Below are positions 21,782-33,028 of a stretch of DNA of 64,000 bases, one piece after another (the first letter of the stretch is position 1; every line of letters begins with the position of its first letter). Position numbers and translations under genes: made by a program. The DNA lies in the NCBI GenBank assembly GCA_038093975.1, contig JBBPTG010000004.1:496001-560000 (forward strand), in the 5' to 3' direction. Under the pieces are notes generated by a model, which worked only from the letters and a program-made list of their open reading frames with translations, was not told where the DNA came from and searched no databases. Source of the DNA: Chalciporus piperatus (Eukaryota > Basidiomycota > Agaricomycetes > Boletales > Boletaceae).

Positions 21782-22138
21782 TTATTGGTGATAATCAAGT
21801 TCTAGGATGCGTATCTTTGCGAGGGTGTTAGTTCGCAGACCATCCCTAGGCGCAAAGTCGATCCTTTTAACATCGCAATGTGTGCGGTAAAACCTCGAAA
21901 GAGCGCCAGTTCTCTCCATCCATGTAAGTGTTCTGATACCACATTCTTTTTGATCACCTGGCAGCGTCTTGGAACTCGTCGTATGTCCACTGCTTGTGTA
22001 CGCGCGCCGAAAACTTGCGTGCACCAACATATGAGATGTTCGAAAAAGGAAGGCAAGTATGATCGAGAAGTACTTTCCATTTATGGAACTCCTTGAATGC
22101 TCCGTTTCTTTGCTCAGTACGGGAGCTGCATCCGACAT
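21782..22138 (-). CDS. Small spliced gene, unidentified, frame uncertain
   Basis: Three exons (22138-22074, 22013-21958, 21911-21782) with good GT/AG signals. Exons 2 and 3 read through as KFSARVHKQWTYDEFQDAAR then TGALSRFYRTHCDVKRIDF and end ILELDYHQ, which looks like real protein. Exon 1 gives a natural start, MSDAAPVLSKETE, in one frame, and AFKEFHKWK, which fits exon 2, in the next. A single missing base near 22098 would unite them. I do not recognise the family. If the frame shift is real, the gene is damaged. Confidence 0.45.
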   Translation of the reverse strand: MSDAAPVLSKETEHSRSSINGKYFSIILAFLFRTSHMLVHASFRRAYTSSGHTTSSKTLPGDQKECGIRTLTWMERTGALSRFYRTHCDVKRIDFAPRDGLRTNTLAKIRILELDYHQ

Positions 22139-22233
22139 CGTTCACCGCAATCCATCCCATATCCCGCCCGTCGTCGCCCACAACGCCGCCCACAAACCCA
22201 ACCACAAATATCCAACACCGAATCACACACAAC

Positions 22234-23771
22234 ATGAACCGCGTCCGCTCTGTAAAGTTCGTTTTCTGTCTCGCGAGTCAAAAGGCGGGCCATTTACCTC
22301 AGGGGTCGTACCACTGTTTTTTTTTCGCGTGTCACAGGGGCAAGAAACGTGCTAGGGATGTGCCAAAGGACACTAGTATTGCGGTCAACTCCCGAGCCTC
22401 GTCCTCGTCGCTTTCGCCGGTGCCGGATGACCCAACGCCACCAGCAAAGAAACGTACGTGCGTGTATCCGAAAGTATTCCTCCTCGACCTACTTACTCAG
22501 CGTCCACCGACAGCTAAACGCGCCGAAACGCGTCCCTGCCCAGCCTGTTCAGAGCTCATCCCCATCCGACTCCTTGCAGCACATGCCGAACTCGAGCTCC
22601 AACGCGTCGAGGACATCATCCGACACGTCGGGGACGCAGACGTCCTCGCAGAAGTAGACGACCTTGAGGAAGGGTGAGTAGCCCCGTCTCGTCTCTTCCG
22701 TCTCTTCTGACTATTGCTCCCTCCATATTGTCCAGCCCGAGTTCAAGCAAACGTCGCTCAGCACTCAAAGCTCGCCAATCCCTCACAGCTCTCCAACCTC
22801 TCCCCCGCACCCGCACCCAGGACACCACCTCCCTCGACACCTCCCCCGCCGCGATCGAACACACCGTCGCAAGTATCACCCGCCGTCGTAAAGCTCGTCA
22901 CGCCCGACTCAAAGAACTTTCCAAAGAAGACGAGACTTGGCTCGCCGGTGCCAACGGAGGAGAGGAGGTCACCTGTCCCGTGTGTGCACAGACGGTGAGA
23001 GGAGATAGGGACGTCGTGGAGGCGCATGTTGATGCGTGTCTCGCGTATGAGAGTAGACGCGCACAGGTGGAGCGTGAGGGTAGTGGACATGCGGCGAGTC
23101 TTGTGAGAGGGAACGAGGACGCGATTGTGGAGGTTGATACCGATGCAGGGCCGGACGTGGATGTGGGTGGAGGGAATGCCATCCGGACACGGGTCATCAC
23201 GAGTGCGAGTCTGAGAGGGACAGGGATCCATATTCGACCGTCGACGTTGGACACGGAGGATGATATTGATATCGACGGGACGGACGACGTCGTGTTTGGT
23301 GACGCGCAGTTCGGGGAGGCAGATGTCCTGAGGGTGGACCAGGTGGTGACCGCGGAGGTTGATGCCGAAAATGGGGTCGAAAACGTCGGGGAACGATCGA
23401 ATCACGACCGACAAACTTCAGAGACCAGCTCATCTGACATAGATACGGACAAACTCGACACAGCCATTCTCGCTGCCCGCTCGAAAGGGGACCAAGTTGC
23501 ACTCATAGCAGCTCTCGAAGCCAAGCTAGACGTTATTGTAGGTTCATGGCGTCCATTTGCATCACACGGAACGTTCGCCTCACCTCTCACATAGCCCGCC
23601 TCATTGACGTGTCGAATCTGCCTCTCACCGTACGTCGATCCCACGGTGTCGACAGGGTGTTGGCATACATGCTGCGCAACCTGTTGGCTACGGTGTCTAG
23701 GCTCGACCGGACTCTGCCCGATGTGCCAACGGATCACGGGCGCGTCAGAGTTGAGAAGGGTGTATCTATAG
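22234..23771 (+). CDS. RNF220-like RING E3 ubiquitin ligase
   Basis: Predicted ubiquitin ligase. Five exons (22234-22256, 22338-22453, 22514-22673, 22736-23537, 23595-23771) give 425 residues. An N-terminal zinc-binding module has CPACSELIPIRLLAAHAELE (Cys55, Cys58, His70) followed by a helix. A second, UBZ-like finger has TCPVCAQTVRGDRDVVEAHVDAC (Cys180, Cys183, His197, Cys201). A long acidic region follows. The last exon alone encodes the RING: TCRICLSPYVDPTVSTGCWHTCC, WLRCLGSTGLCPMCQ and the terminal ELRRVYL. CWH-x-x-C followed by CWLR and a C-terminal LRR(V/I)YL is the RNF220 signature. The start at 22234 depends on a 23-base first exon with a GTTCGT donor. Confidence 0.88.
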
Positions 23772-24300
23772 CAGAGATATTCGAAGTTTATATTAATTCC
23801 TGTTCGCATTGGCGTTTAATCAAGATCCTCATTGCATGTCAGACCTGATGAAGAGAGAAAATCATCAGCACTCTTAGCATTCAGCGAATGAGAATGATGG
23901 TAACAGTGCTCATATCTGGCCTTGACTATCGACAGTAGACAGCCCGGTTCCAACCAGACTCCCGTAGGATGCGGTCACACAACGGGGGTCTTTCAGGGTC
24001 GGTACACTACGCCCACTTGGTGGGTACGCAGAGACAAACCACCACGGTGTTTGAATCATCGCAAGGATGGGTATGGAAGAGAAAGACTCACCAAAAGTTC
24101 CTGGAGTAGTCAACATCTTTGAGTGAGAAATTACGGTCGCGTGCCTCAACGACACAGGATGGAAGAGAGGAGCGAAAGTGTGCGTGTTTTTAGTGAGTGA
24201 TTATAATATACATCTGTGCATGTGGTGCGTAGACAAAGCTAAGCCGAGGGTTCTATGTGTGGGGACGCTCGAACGTCTGTGAGTGGGGGGGGTCAACCTC
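23772..24300. other. Intergenic between convergent genes
   Basis: 3' flanks of the RNF220-like and Tom7 genes. No supported ORF; the short frames on both strands are shadows. Confidence 0.6.
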
Positions 24301-24607
24301 TCAAGCGAGTGGACTTATGAGTCTGTTTTCGTGTGTGAGCCTGGGGCCGAGCTCGAGAAAGGTGGTTGGACTTACTTGATGAACATGGGTTGAGGTGAGC
24401 TCCGGGTGTACCCTATGTAAATAATCATTGGAATCCAGCCATAGTGCATCACGGTCTGGTGGTGCGAGGTGAGTTTGGGGCGCCACGAGCAGCGAGTGAG
24501 ACGTACCCGACCAAAGTCGACGACCTTCATGATGCGTTCCTGCATTACCTGTGAGCGACGTCCATGCGTAGCGATGAGGTGCAAACCTTTGTCTCCTCGG
24601 ATGGCAT
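24301..24607 (-). CDS. TOM7: Mitochondrial import receptor subunit Tom7
   Basis: Small tail-anchored subunit of the outer-membrane TOM translocase. Four exons (24607-24587, 24539-24507, 24455-24376, 24322-24301) give only 51 residues, the family length: MPSEETKERIMKVVDFGR, then MHYGWIPMIIYIGYTRSSPQP (the membrane helix with the invariant HYGWIP and GYTRS-P-P) and KLISPLA. All junctions are in phase. The first intron can end at two nearby AG sites (24549 or 24540); the downstream one gives the conserved ETKERI and is preferred. No exon exceeds 80 bases, so ORF-based calling misses this gene. Confidence 0.96.
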
Positions 24608-24732
24608 TTTGAATGTTTTTCGTGTAGTAGTAGAGAAAAAGAAGTAAGTAGCGTCCTGAAAAAGGCAATCCATCGATTTCAACTCCGCTACTCGAACTCG
24701 AGTAGATTTCGATAAAAATCTAATAAATATCA

Positions 24733-24756
24733 AGCAAATTATCGAGCAAATTATCG
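24733..24756. repeat. 12-bp tandem duplication upstream of eIF3f
   Basis: agcaaattatcg occurs twice in direct tandem, about 40-60 bases before the eIF3f ATG, in the region shared with Tom7. Confidence 0.75.
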
Positions 24757-24794
24757 AGACATCGGGACATTAGTCGTCGACGTCCAACTTCACC

Positions 24795-25924
24795 ATGCCA
24801 CTGGGTCCCTCCTCGTCTGGGATTTTCCTTCAAAATACGTCCAACGATGTTAACCTGTATGTTCAGAAAAAAAAACAGATCATATTCTCTGGGTTGATGA
24901 TGTTTTTGACAGTCCTCGTCCGACATCGTTGACGATACATCCAACCGCACTTCTTTCCATCCTTGATCATTACCTTCGGTGTACAGACACACAGCACCGC
25001 GTCATCGGAACCCTCCTTGGAACGAGATCGACCTCATCTCCATCAAACCCGTCCTCATCCACCGTCGTCAATGTCACGCACTCGTTCGCAGTTCTGCACT
25101 CAGAATCGGAGGAACAAGTTGCGGTCGATGGGGACTATCATCGTGCGATGTACGAGATGTTCCTGAAGGGACGTGGTGAATCCATTCCTGCACCTGGTTC
25201 AGGCACACAGACAAAGGAGGCTCTCAGTATCGTTGGGTGGTATGCGACAGGAAGCAGCGAAAGCGGGCAGGGCGGATTGGGCACCTTCTCGGCTCTCATT
25301 CAGAACTTCTATGAACAAGAGACGGCACCATTCCCCGCCGTACATGTCTCACTCGACACAGGTACAGAGGAAGGCATCGGTGCTGGTGTGCGGGCGTACG
25401 TCAGGTCAGTCCACCGTCGTCATTCGTCTGTGGTCATACCGATCACATAGCATACAGCTCGCCGGTAGGTGTATACCCTAAAGCAGAAAACTGCGTGTTC
25501 GTACCCATCCCTTGCGAACTAAAATTCCACGAGTCAGAACATTCAGGACGTAGGTTTTCTTCCTGACGTCTCGTCCGCTAGTCGTTGATGACCTTGCATA
25601 GTTGATCTCCTTCTGTCCGCTTCATCTACATCAACGAACACCACCTTGCCCACGGCACCTCTGCCCGCTCTACATGACGCACTCGTGAAGACATCCGACT
25701 CACTCAACCGTGTCCTCACACACGTTCAAGCAATCCTTCGCGGCGATGTCCCCCCAGATCCAGCACTCGGAAAGTATCTGTGGAACGTCCTTGGCACGAC
25801 ACCCGATGAACAAGGTGGATGGGCGGCAGCGTTACAAGATAGCGTCATGGTGTCATATCTAGCAAATCTGGTAAGAGGACAAGCAGAGGTGGCGGCGAGA
25901 TTGGCATTGGCAGGTGGTGCGTAA
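24795..25924 (+). CDS. eIF3f: Translation initiation factor eIF3 subunit F
   Basis: MPN-domain subunit of the eIF3 complex. Exons 24795-24856, 24913-25404, 25458-25549 and 25602-25924 give 322 residues, in phase throughout. The MPN core is clear: TIHPTALLSILDHYLRCTD, RVIGTLLGTR, VTHSFAVLHSESEEQVAVDGDYHRAMYEMFLK and IVGWYATG. The Jab1/MPN+ metal motif (H-x-H-x10-D) is absent here, as usual in eIF3f, so it is a scaffold. YVRSSPVGVYPKAENCVFVPIPCEL and a helical C-terminus (SDSLNRVLTHVQAILRG, SYLANLVRGQAEVAARLALAG) complete it. It ends 66 bases from the convergent UreF gene. Confidence 0.95.
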
Positions 25925-25990
25925 ATAATCATGTGCGAGTAGGGGGATCAAACTGTCAAAAGCGACTGAGAGGATGTCGCGTAGAGAGGG

Positions 25991-26843
25991 CTAGCTATTG
26001 AACAGCCTCGAATGTTGTAGATCATGTCTGGCACTGAGGATTTCACCCAATGGCCACGTGTTGGCAGGACCTGTCTGATAAGCTGATTCGTCAAAGTCGC
26101 CTGGTTTGACACGGTTGTTGGTGAAGATGGCGGTGGTAAGGGCACCGCACTTGGTGATGAGATCATCGATTATGGGATGGAGATCGCGCAGGAGGATCTG
26201 TTGGGCGAGATAAGGGCCGATCGTGTTCATACGGACAGCGGCAGAGAGGAGGGATCGGGCGTGTAGGAAGAGGGCGAGGTGTTGGGCACGATCTGTGGGA
26301 ATCTGAGAAGGGAGAAAGTAAAGCCACGGGAGACGTACCAAGGGAGAGACGAAGTGCGCCTGTGAGGACTCCCCAGCAGAGAGGGAGATGACCAGGCGTG
26401 TCGCCCCGTCGTGTAGCGAGTTTGAGTTGATCGACTAGGATCGCGGCTGGGTGAGCGTCTTTGGATGACGGAGGGGGTGCATAAGCCTTTGAGTAGAGGG
26501 TGAGGAGCGCCACGCCCTGGGTAGTGGATGCGCGACGAGCGACGTGATTGAGTGTGAGGGACTCGTAGAGAGCATCGAGGGACGTGAGTGATGTGAGTGT
26601 GTCGCGCTGGTCTGCTCCGACAGACGTTACGATGCGATGAGCATCTGAGACGAAGGGGAGTGCGCTGTGTGCATATGAGTGGAGACTGTCATGGACGAAT
26701 GCGACGAGAGAGATGTTGTATGGCGCGGAGAGGAATCCGTGTGTGATGTATGACTCGAGACCAGACGACGCGACGAATGAACCGGTTGGTAGATTTGAGT
26801 CGGCGAGGAGGAGGAGAAGATAAGCCTGCTCGTTGTCGTCCAT
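25991..26843 (-). CDS. ureF: Urease accessory protein UreF
   Basis: Part of the UreD-UreF-UreG chaperone that loads nickel into urease. Two exons (26843-26339, 26292-25991) give 268 residues. Family features include LLLLADSNLPTGSFVASSGLESYITHGF at the N-terminus, DAHR, a helical bundle with ASTTQGVALLTLYSKA, GHLPLCWGVLTGALRLSLGLDRAQHLALFLHARSLLSAAVRMN and IGPYLAQQILL. The C-terminus contains SARHDLQHSRLFNS, which fits the conserved terminal segment that contacts UreD and UreG. Its presence implies a nickel urease elsewhere in the genome. Confidence 0.95.
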
Positions 26844-26895
26844 CGCGTTGAGAGGTGAGTGTCACTGATTCAACCCTGATTGGCTCGGACCGAGG
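26844..26895. promoter_or_regulatory. 52-bp bidirectional promoter/leader region
   Basis: Only 52 bases lie between the start codons of ureF (minus, ATG 26843) and AFG1 (plus, ATG 26896). It contains a CCAAT box in reverse orientation (gattggct, 26878-26885). Both 5' leaders must be very short, or transcription starts inside the opposite gene. Confidence 0.6.
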
Positions 26896-28750
26896 ATGAC
26901 AAATCGAGCGCCGTCACTTGCCCGCATTTTCCATTCGACGTCGAGGACGAGGACGAGGAGGATGATGTCGAGGGTGGCTCCAAGGGGAGTTCATCGAGCA
27001 GCAACTCGACTGTGTACTCTCTCACATCGACAACTACGATCCATCGCAAGACAATCCACCCTCGCCGTAGATCGCACGTCGGCGCCTTCCGTTTCCTCGC
27101 TTCCCCCACCTTCCTCAATTCCTCGCCAGACTCGTTCACCGTTACAGCAGTACGACTGGTTGGTCTCCACCGGATCGCTTCGTCCAGATGATCACCAACG
27201 TCGTATCATAGAACACCTCCAATCTTTCCACGACAGCCTCATCGCTTACACTCCCCCACCCGTACCCGAATCATCTCTCACCGCCTCCTCATCCATATTC
27301 TCCCGTCTATTCTCTCGTCCACCACCAGAACCTGAATCGTTCCCTCAAGATGCCCCAAAGGGACTCTACCTCTATGGTGACGTCGGAACAGGAAAGACGA
27401 TGCTCATGGATCTCTTCTTCGACACTCTCCCACCTACCATCACTCGTAAACGGCGCGTTCACTTTCATGCGTTCATGATCGACGTACATAAACGCGTACA
27501 TGCTGCGAAACTCGCGATGGGCCTCATTGGTGGAGGTGGAGGTGCAAGCGTTGGAGGTGGGGACGGTGGTGACCCCATCGCCCCCGTCGCGAGAGATCTC
27601 GCAAGGGAGGCTTATGTCCTCTGTTTCGACGAATTCCAGGTCACAGATATTGCGGACGCGATGATCCTAAGAAGACTCCTCGAGGGTCTTTTGAAATATG
27701 GTGTCGTCTGTGTTATCACCAGCAAGTCAGTCAGCTGCCCTTCGTTCCGTGATTCTCGTCGCGTCGGATCTAACTCTCTTCGCAGTCGACACCCAGACGA
27801 GCTATACAAGAATGGTATCCAGCGATCTAGTTTCATACCCGCCATAGAGCTTCTCAAGACACGCTTTGAAGTCACAGATCTCGATTCTGGAACGGGTGAG
27901 TGTTCAATTTCCGCTTTCCCCAAAGCACACTCTCTAAGCGTCCGCCTACACAGACTATAGACGTATACCCCGCGCACTCTCGCACGTCTACTATCACCCA
28001 CTCACACCAGAGAACGAAGCCGAAATAAACAAAATCTTCGACTCTCTCACTTCCCCCTCATCCTCCTCTCCCAGTAAACCCGACCCTGTCATCGCCAACC
28101 GCCCCATCACCACGTTCGGTCGCACGATCAACATTCCCCTTTCCAACTCCCGTGTCGCACGCTTCGCGTTTGATGAACTCTGCGATAGACCGTTGAGTGC
28201 AGCAGATTATATAGAGATTACAAAGACGTTTGGCACGATATTTATTACGGACGTGAAGACGTTGGGAGTGTCTCGGAAGGACGTCGTAAGTGCTCCCCTC
28301 GCGTGGACGGGACGTTGAGGACGATGCTGACCACACTGCACCCGCCCTATTTCTAGGCCCGTCGATTCATCACCTTCATTGACGCGTGCTACGAGTCAAA
28401 GGTATGCTTTTATATCCACCTTTCAACCCTTTCTCACACCCTGCGCAGACGAAAATCTTTGTCTCCTCTGAGGTGCCCATTTACCAAGTCTTCTCGGACG
28501 ACTCTGCCAAAGGCGAGATATCCGACCACATGCGGAGCGTCATGGACGATCTTGTGAGTATCCTTTCTCGCGTTCCCTTATCACGACTGATCACGCGAAC
28601 TGACCTCGTGAATTATAGGGTCTCCCTCCAGAAGTCGTCGGCGCAAGTTCCATGTTTACAGGTGAGGAAGAGATCTTTGCGTTCGCTCGCGCTTGTTCGC
28701 GACTTGTTCAGATGGGCAGTCGGGAGTGGGCGGAGAGCGCTGGGCGGTAG
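26896..28750 (+). CDS. AFG1: AFG1-like mitochondrial AAA-family ATPase
   Basis: Mitochondrial inner-membrane ATPase implicated in degradation of cytochrome oxidase subunits. Six exons (26896-27725, 27786-27895, 27954-28285, 28357-28401, 28449-28553, 28619-28750) give 517 residues. The N-terminus is arginine/serine rich (presequence). QYDWLVSTGSLRPDDHQRRIIEHL is followed by Walker A GDVGTGKT (161-168), FHAFMIDVHKR, the Walker B region YVLCFDEFQVTD (DE at 245-246), [31 protein letters not shown], and the C-terminal RRFITFIDACYESK and SSMFTGEEEIFAFARACSRLVQMGS, all diagnostic of AFG1/LACE1. A glycine-rich insert sits at 211-226. Intact. Confidence 0.96.
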
Positions 28751-29421
28751 GCCTGTATCTAGACCCGTAATTTACACAGTTTTCTAACTAATTATCACGT
28801 CGAGTCCATGTTCTAAACACACCCAGAGCTTCTACTGTCCGTTCAATTCCATGAAAAAAGACTAAAGAAACTAGTATACATCAAGGGTTGACTTGGGTAC
28901 CGTACTAACGCATAGTAGAGACACATACGGACATGGGCAAACACAAGTTCCGTGACCTCGGCGAGCAAAGGAACCACTCGTCCCAACAGAACCGAACTCG
29001 GTGCGAACAATAAAAAAGGAGTAAGGTGGCGGCGAGGAGCCGCGCGAGGTCAAGATGAGAAGAAAGAAATTTTATACGAACGTCAAAGATTGGTAAAGTA
29101 GTATAGTAGCAATAGGAATAGGTTGAGTGTGAGCACGAACAGCGATAAGCAGAATGTAAGAAAAAGATGAGGGATGGGAAGTGCGATTAACGATTGCGGA
29201 AGCCCGAGACAAAGGAGCAAACTAAATAATATGAACTCGGTGATCTGCGAAGATGGGATGCGATTCGAAAAAAGTGGAAAGATGGGTTGAGAATGTGAAT
29301 TGGGATGTCAAACATGTCATGGAGGGTGGTAAGTACAGATATATATAGAATGCGCAGATGGTTGTTGTAGATGCTTCATGCTTGTGGTTGAAAATATAGA
29401 GCGATTTAATAATTCAGCCCG
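28751..29421. other. Intergenic between convergent AFG1 and Whi3-like genes
   Basis: Two 3' flanks, AT-richer and purine rich on the plus strand from 29090 to 29300. No gene supported. Confidence 0.6.
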
Positions 29422-32400
29422 TTAACCGGCCTTTGTTGCCTCTACAGTGGAGGATGAAGGCGACAAAGCCCGATGCGGGAAATGCTGGGGGAGACCATGA
29501 ATCAGGGCATCTGAGCTCGGATGGTCGGGTATCATTGAATGCGAAGGTGGAACAACACTCGACTGGCTGGGAGGGGACGACAGAGGGAAACCAAAAGGTG
29601 AGAAGTGAGTTGCCCCTCCGGTGCCGCCAAGTGTAATGCCGAATGAATGAGGACCACGAGTGAGAGTGGTCCCGTTTGTCGGAGAGCTGGAAGGTGTCAT
29701 GTTAAAGCTGCCCGCAGGCGGAGGTGGAGAGACAAATCGAGGAGGAGGTGGGGAGCGGGCGTAGCCCCCAAAGGCGGAAGGCGGCGGCGGCGACGTGGTA
29801 GCCGCGCTCTCGCGTCTGATGTTTAGAATGCCAGAGTCGCCGTCAAACCCTTGGCGAAATTGAAATATGTCCGCCGGGAAAGGAGAAGCAGTAGCAGAAT
29901 GTGTAGTGGATTGCGAGGACGGCCCGGTGCCTGCATTGGTCGGTGTTCTTACGCCCAGGGGATTCTTGCTGTAGGACAGCCGAATCCCGCCGTTTTTCAC
30001 CAAACCGCCGAGGGAATTTCCGTAGAGCTCGTTCAATGCCTTGGTGGCATAGTGGACATCCTCGAACTAGAGATCGCAGGTCATTAGTTTCAAACGAAGC
30101 AGAGAGCCTGGGAAGACGTACCTCAACGAAACACATTGGTCCGTTACTCTTCTGCCTGAAGCAGAGCTTGCGATACCCAGGTCTGCGAGAAAAGAGCTCC
30201 CTAAGACTATCCTCCAGATAGTTGGCAGGATATCCTCCACCCACAGGGCTCGTGGGGAGATTGCCAACATAGAGAGTGTTAATAGGAGGATTCTGATCGA
30301 CAAGAGGGTTCCGTGGGCCCACACCTCCAACGTTGCTAGGTCCGCTTGAAGTACTGGTTGCATGCCCACCGCCAGAAGAGGTCGATCCAGCATGCGAAGC
30401 AGGGGATGGTAGCTGGGGCGAAGTGTTTCCGGTACTAGGTTGCCCACTCGTGCTGACAGTGAGAGGAACAGGACGAACGTCATCCAATCCACCTGTACTG
30501 GACGTAGAGCTCGATGGTGGTGCCGCCGGACGGGAAATCTGAAGTGGTTCATCCACGGCAGGGGCGAAAGACGGTGTCGACCGTAGAGAACCGGAACGGT
30601 GAGGTGGAAGCATACCATCCTCATCGTGAAAGGGACTAGCGAAGGGTACGTTGGATTTTGGAGGGGAATGGTCGCGAGGGGAGGGCGGTCTGGGAATCAC
30701 TGAACCTTTGCGGACTCCATATAGCGATGAAAGAGCGGCATATCCAACAGAGTCACGCTCACGCGGAGAGGGCTGATCCCAAGGGCCAACTGGTTCACGT
30801 GGTCCATTCTCGTCCCGACTCGAGGTCTGAGCAATAACGCCGCCACCGAACGTGTTTCCGATCACCGCGTGGGGACCCACGCCTTCCCCAGATGGGCCTC
30901 CAGAGGGGGAGAGAAGCCCGCCCGGCAGGTTCCTGGAAGAAGTCGAGACAGGGTGGAAGGCATCGTACACAGCGGAATTCCCTGACAGCATTCGTGCGGG
31001 TTCGCCCTGAGCAACCTTGGACTCCTTCCGTCTCAGCCTCTCCCTCTCTTCTTCTTCAGCAAGGGCACGTTCCCGAGCACCACGTCCGATGCTCATTCCG
31101 AGTCCGACGATCGCCTCGCGTCTCTTCTCTCGGTCGCGGTCACGATCTCTTTCCCGCTCGTCCTCACTGCTGTCGCCAAGCCTTCCTTCCCGCCATCCAC
31201 CACCACTGAGGTTACTATATCCCATTGCGCCCAGCACATTGAGCTCCGCTCCACGGGTGGCCAGAGGATCACCTCCACCGAATGATGCGAGCGAGTTCAT
31301 ATTCACGTTTGAGTTAAGGTTAAGACCGGCAGCGAGACCAGCGAGTGCGTCAGGTGTAACACCGAGACCTCCCAATCCACCAAGGCCTGCGACACCGCCG
31401 TTCAAGCCGGCTAGAGCGCTCATGTTGCCGCCCAGAGAGACGCTGCCACCGCTTGAGTTGATACTCCCGATCCCGACACCGCGCTTCGTGTGGAGATTCT
31501 TCTTCGCCATCTCTGCTTTTAGAACCGCGCCTTTCTCGATGTCAACGCGGCGACCCTGGAGCATGTCCCTTGCCTCCAAGGCTTCTTGGCGAGAACGGAA
31601 CTTGGCAAAACCAATAATCTGTTTGCGAGGCGGCTGACCAGCCAATCCACCTCCACCTTGAAAATGACCATGCTCATCGTTGAGGGGGAGTGGTGGCCAG
31701 GAAGTGGTTGGGCCATCACGCCCGTTGTCCACTACGACTCCTCCTTGATTAAGGGTGACAATGTTGTATGGGTCATTCGGTCCTGAATTAAAATATGAAG
31801 AATATGAGGAGCTGGCTCGCAACGGAGGCCCAGAAGGAGTACCACCTGCAGACCCATAAGCGGTATACTCCTTGTTAGGGATCTTGAGAGTGGCAGCCTC
31901 AAAGCCGGAGGAGAAGGTGAACATATTCTGAAACTCGCGTTCCTATTAGGAGAGTTAGGGAATAAAGCCAAGACAGTATGTCTTGGATAGACTGACCTGC
32001 ATATCGTCAGGGAAGCCGACCACAAAAATTGTTGATATCTCTTCCTGCTGATTACCCCCACTCTGGGGTTCTGCAGACGCACTCAACGGCATAGTGCTGC
32101 CCAGACCTCTAGCTCCGCTGCTTGCACCAGCACCAAGGCTACTATGCAGATGGGGACCATATGGTGTCTGGCTTTGGAGATGTAGTCCGTTTAAGTACGG
32201 AACTTGGCCAGTAGAGTTGTTGTGTGATAGCGGGTGGAAGGACTCGTGAAGCTGCGCCTTTACCGCGTGCGACTGGAGGAATGGGTCAAGAGCAAACTGT
32301 TGAGACATCTTGCCAGCCAATGGAGGACTACCACCAAAGTCCATGCTTCGTGACTCAAAACTGGGAGGCATAGCGGAGCCTGGCCGCGATTGTTGGGAGA

Positions 32401-33028
32401 GCTGATGCTGAATCCCCAACGGGTGACTGGCAAAATTCTCGGCAGCGCTCGCAAATGATTGCGAGGCCGAGGGTCCGTTGACTTGTCGCATACGGAAGGA
32501 ACTGGGAGGCGGATTTCCCGAAGTGGGATGGGGAGCGTGAGTGCCGTTGACTCCGTTGTAAGCGTTGAACGACGACCTGAAAGGACCGGTTCCAAAATCG
32601 CCAAGGGACTTGGGCCCTTGCGACGGCGGCTTCAGACTGAGGCTCTCCGAGTCGGAAAGAAGGTCAGATAGATGGAAATTGTTGGAACTGTTATACACCG
32701 CGTGACTCGCACCCTGGGCAAACGACTCCGCAGGGTGATTGACGTCGGTATTCTGGGGAGTATGCGAAGAGCGGAGGACATCGTAATGGTTATGATTGTT
32801 GTTAAAATCGATATTTGTTGGGGAATCATGGCCGCCAGTCGATGGTGGATGGAACTGCGCCTCCGGAGAAGCTGCACCAGAATCTGTTTTCGAGATGGAC
32901 TGCGACATAGCAAATTGCTGCTGCGGTGAAAGACGAACTGGTTCTGCGTCGCCTTGAGCGTCGAGCGAGTCCAGCAGGGAGCGGTTGATTAGATCTTCTT
33001 CGAGAGGCTGTGGTCGAGTAGTCGACAA
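29422..33028 (-). CDS. WHI3: Whi3-like RNA-binding protein, two RRMs
   Basis: Large RNA-binding protein of the Whi3 type (cell-cycle/polarity mRNA control, assemblies in fungi). Exons 33028-31997, 31942-30122 and 30066-29422 give up to 1,165 residues. The first RRM is split by the first intron: [35 protein letters not shown], then, after an insert of about 70 residues, [28 protein letters not shown]. The second RRM is [59 protein letters not shown], with [13 protein letters not shown]. Between and around them are long disordered glycine, serine, proline and glutamine tracts, plus a charged [14 protein letters not shown] coil. The frame upstream of 33028 has no ATG; the first ATG inside is 32908, or a 5' exon is missing from the model. 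Confidence 0.85.

Noticed and set aside
22758..23414. 218-codon minus frame across the RNF220-like gene
   Set aside because: Shadow of the GC-rich acidic coding exon on the opposite strand; no independent start or family.
31017..31637. 206-codon plus frame inside the Whi3-like gene
   Set aside because: Ser/Arg repeats here are the reverse complement of the charged [11 protein letters not shown] and glycine tracts of the Whi3-like protein.
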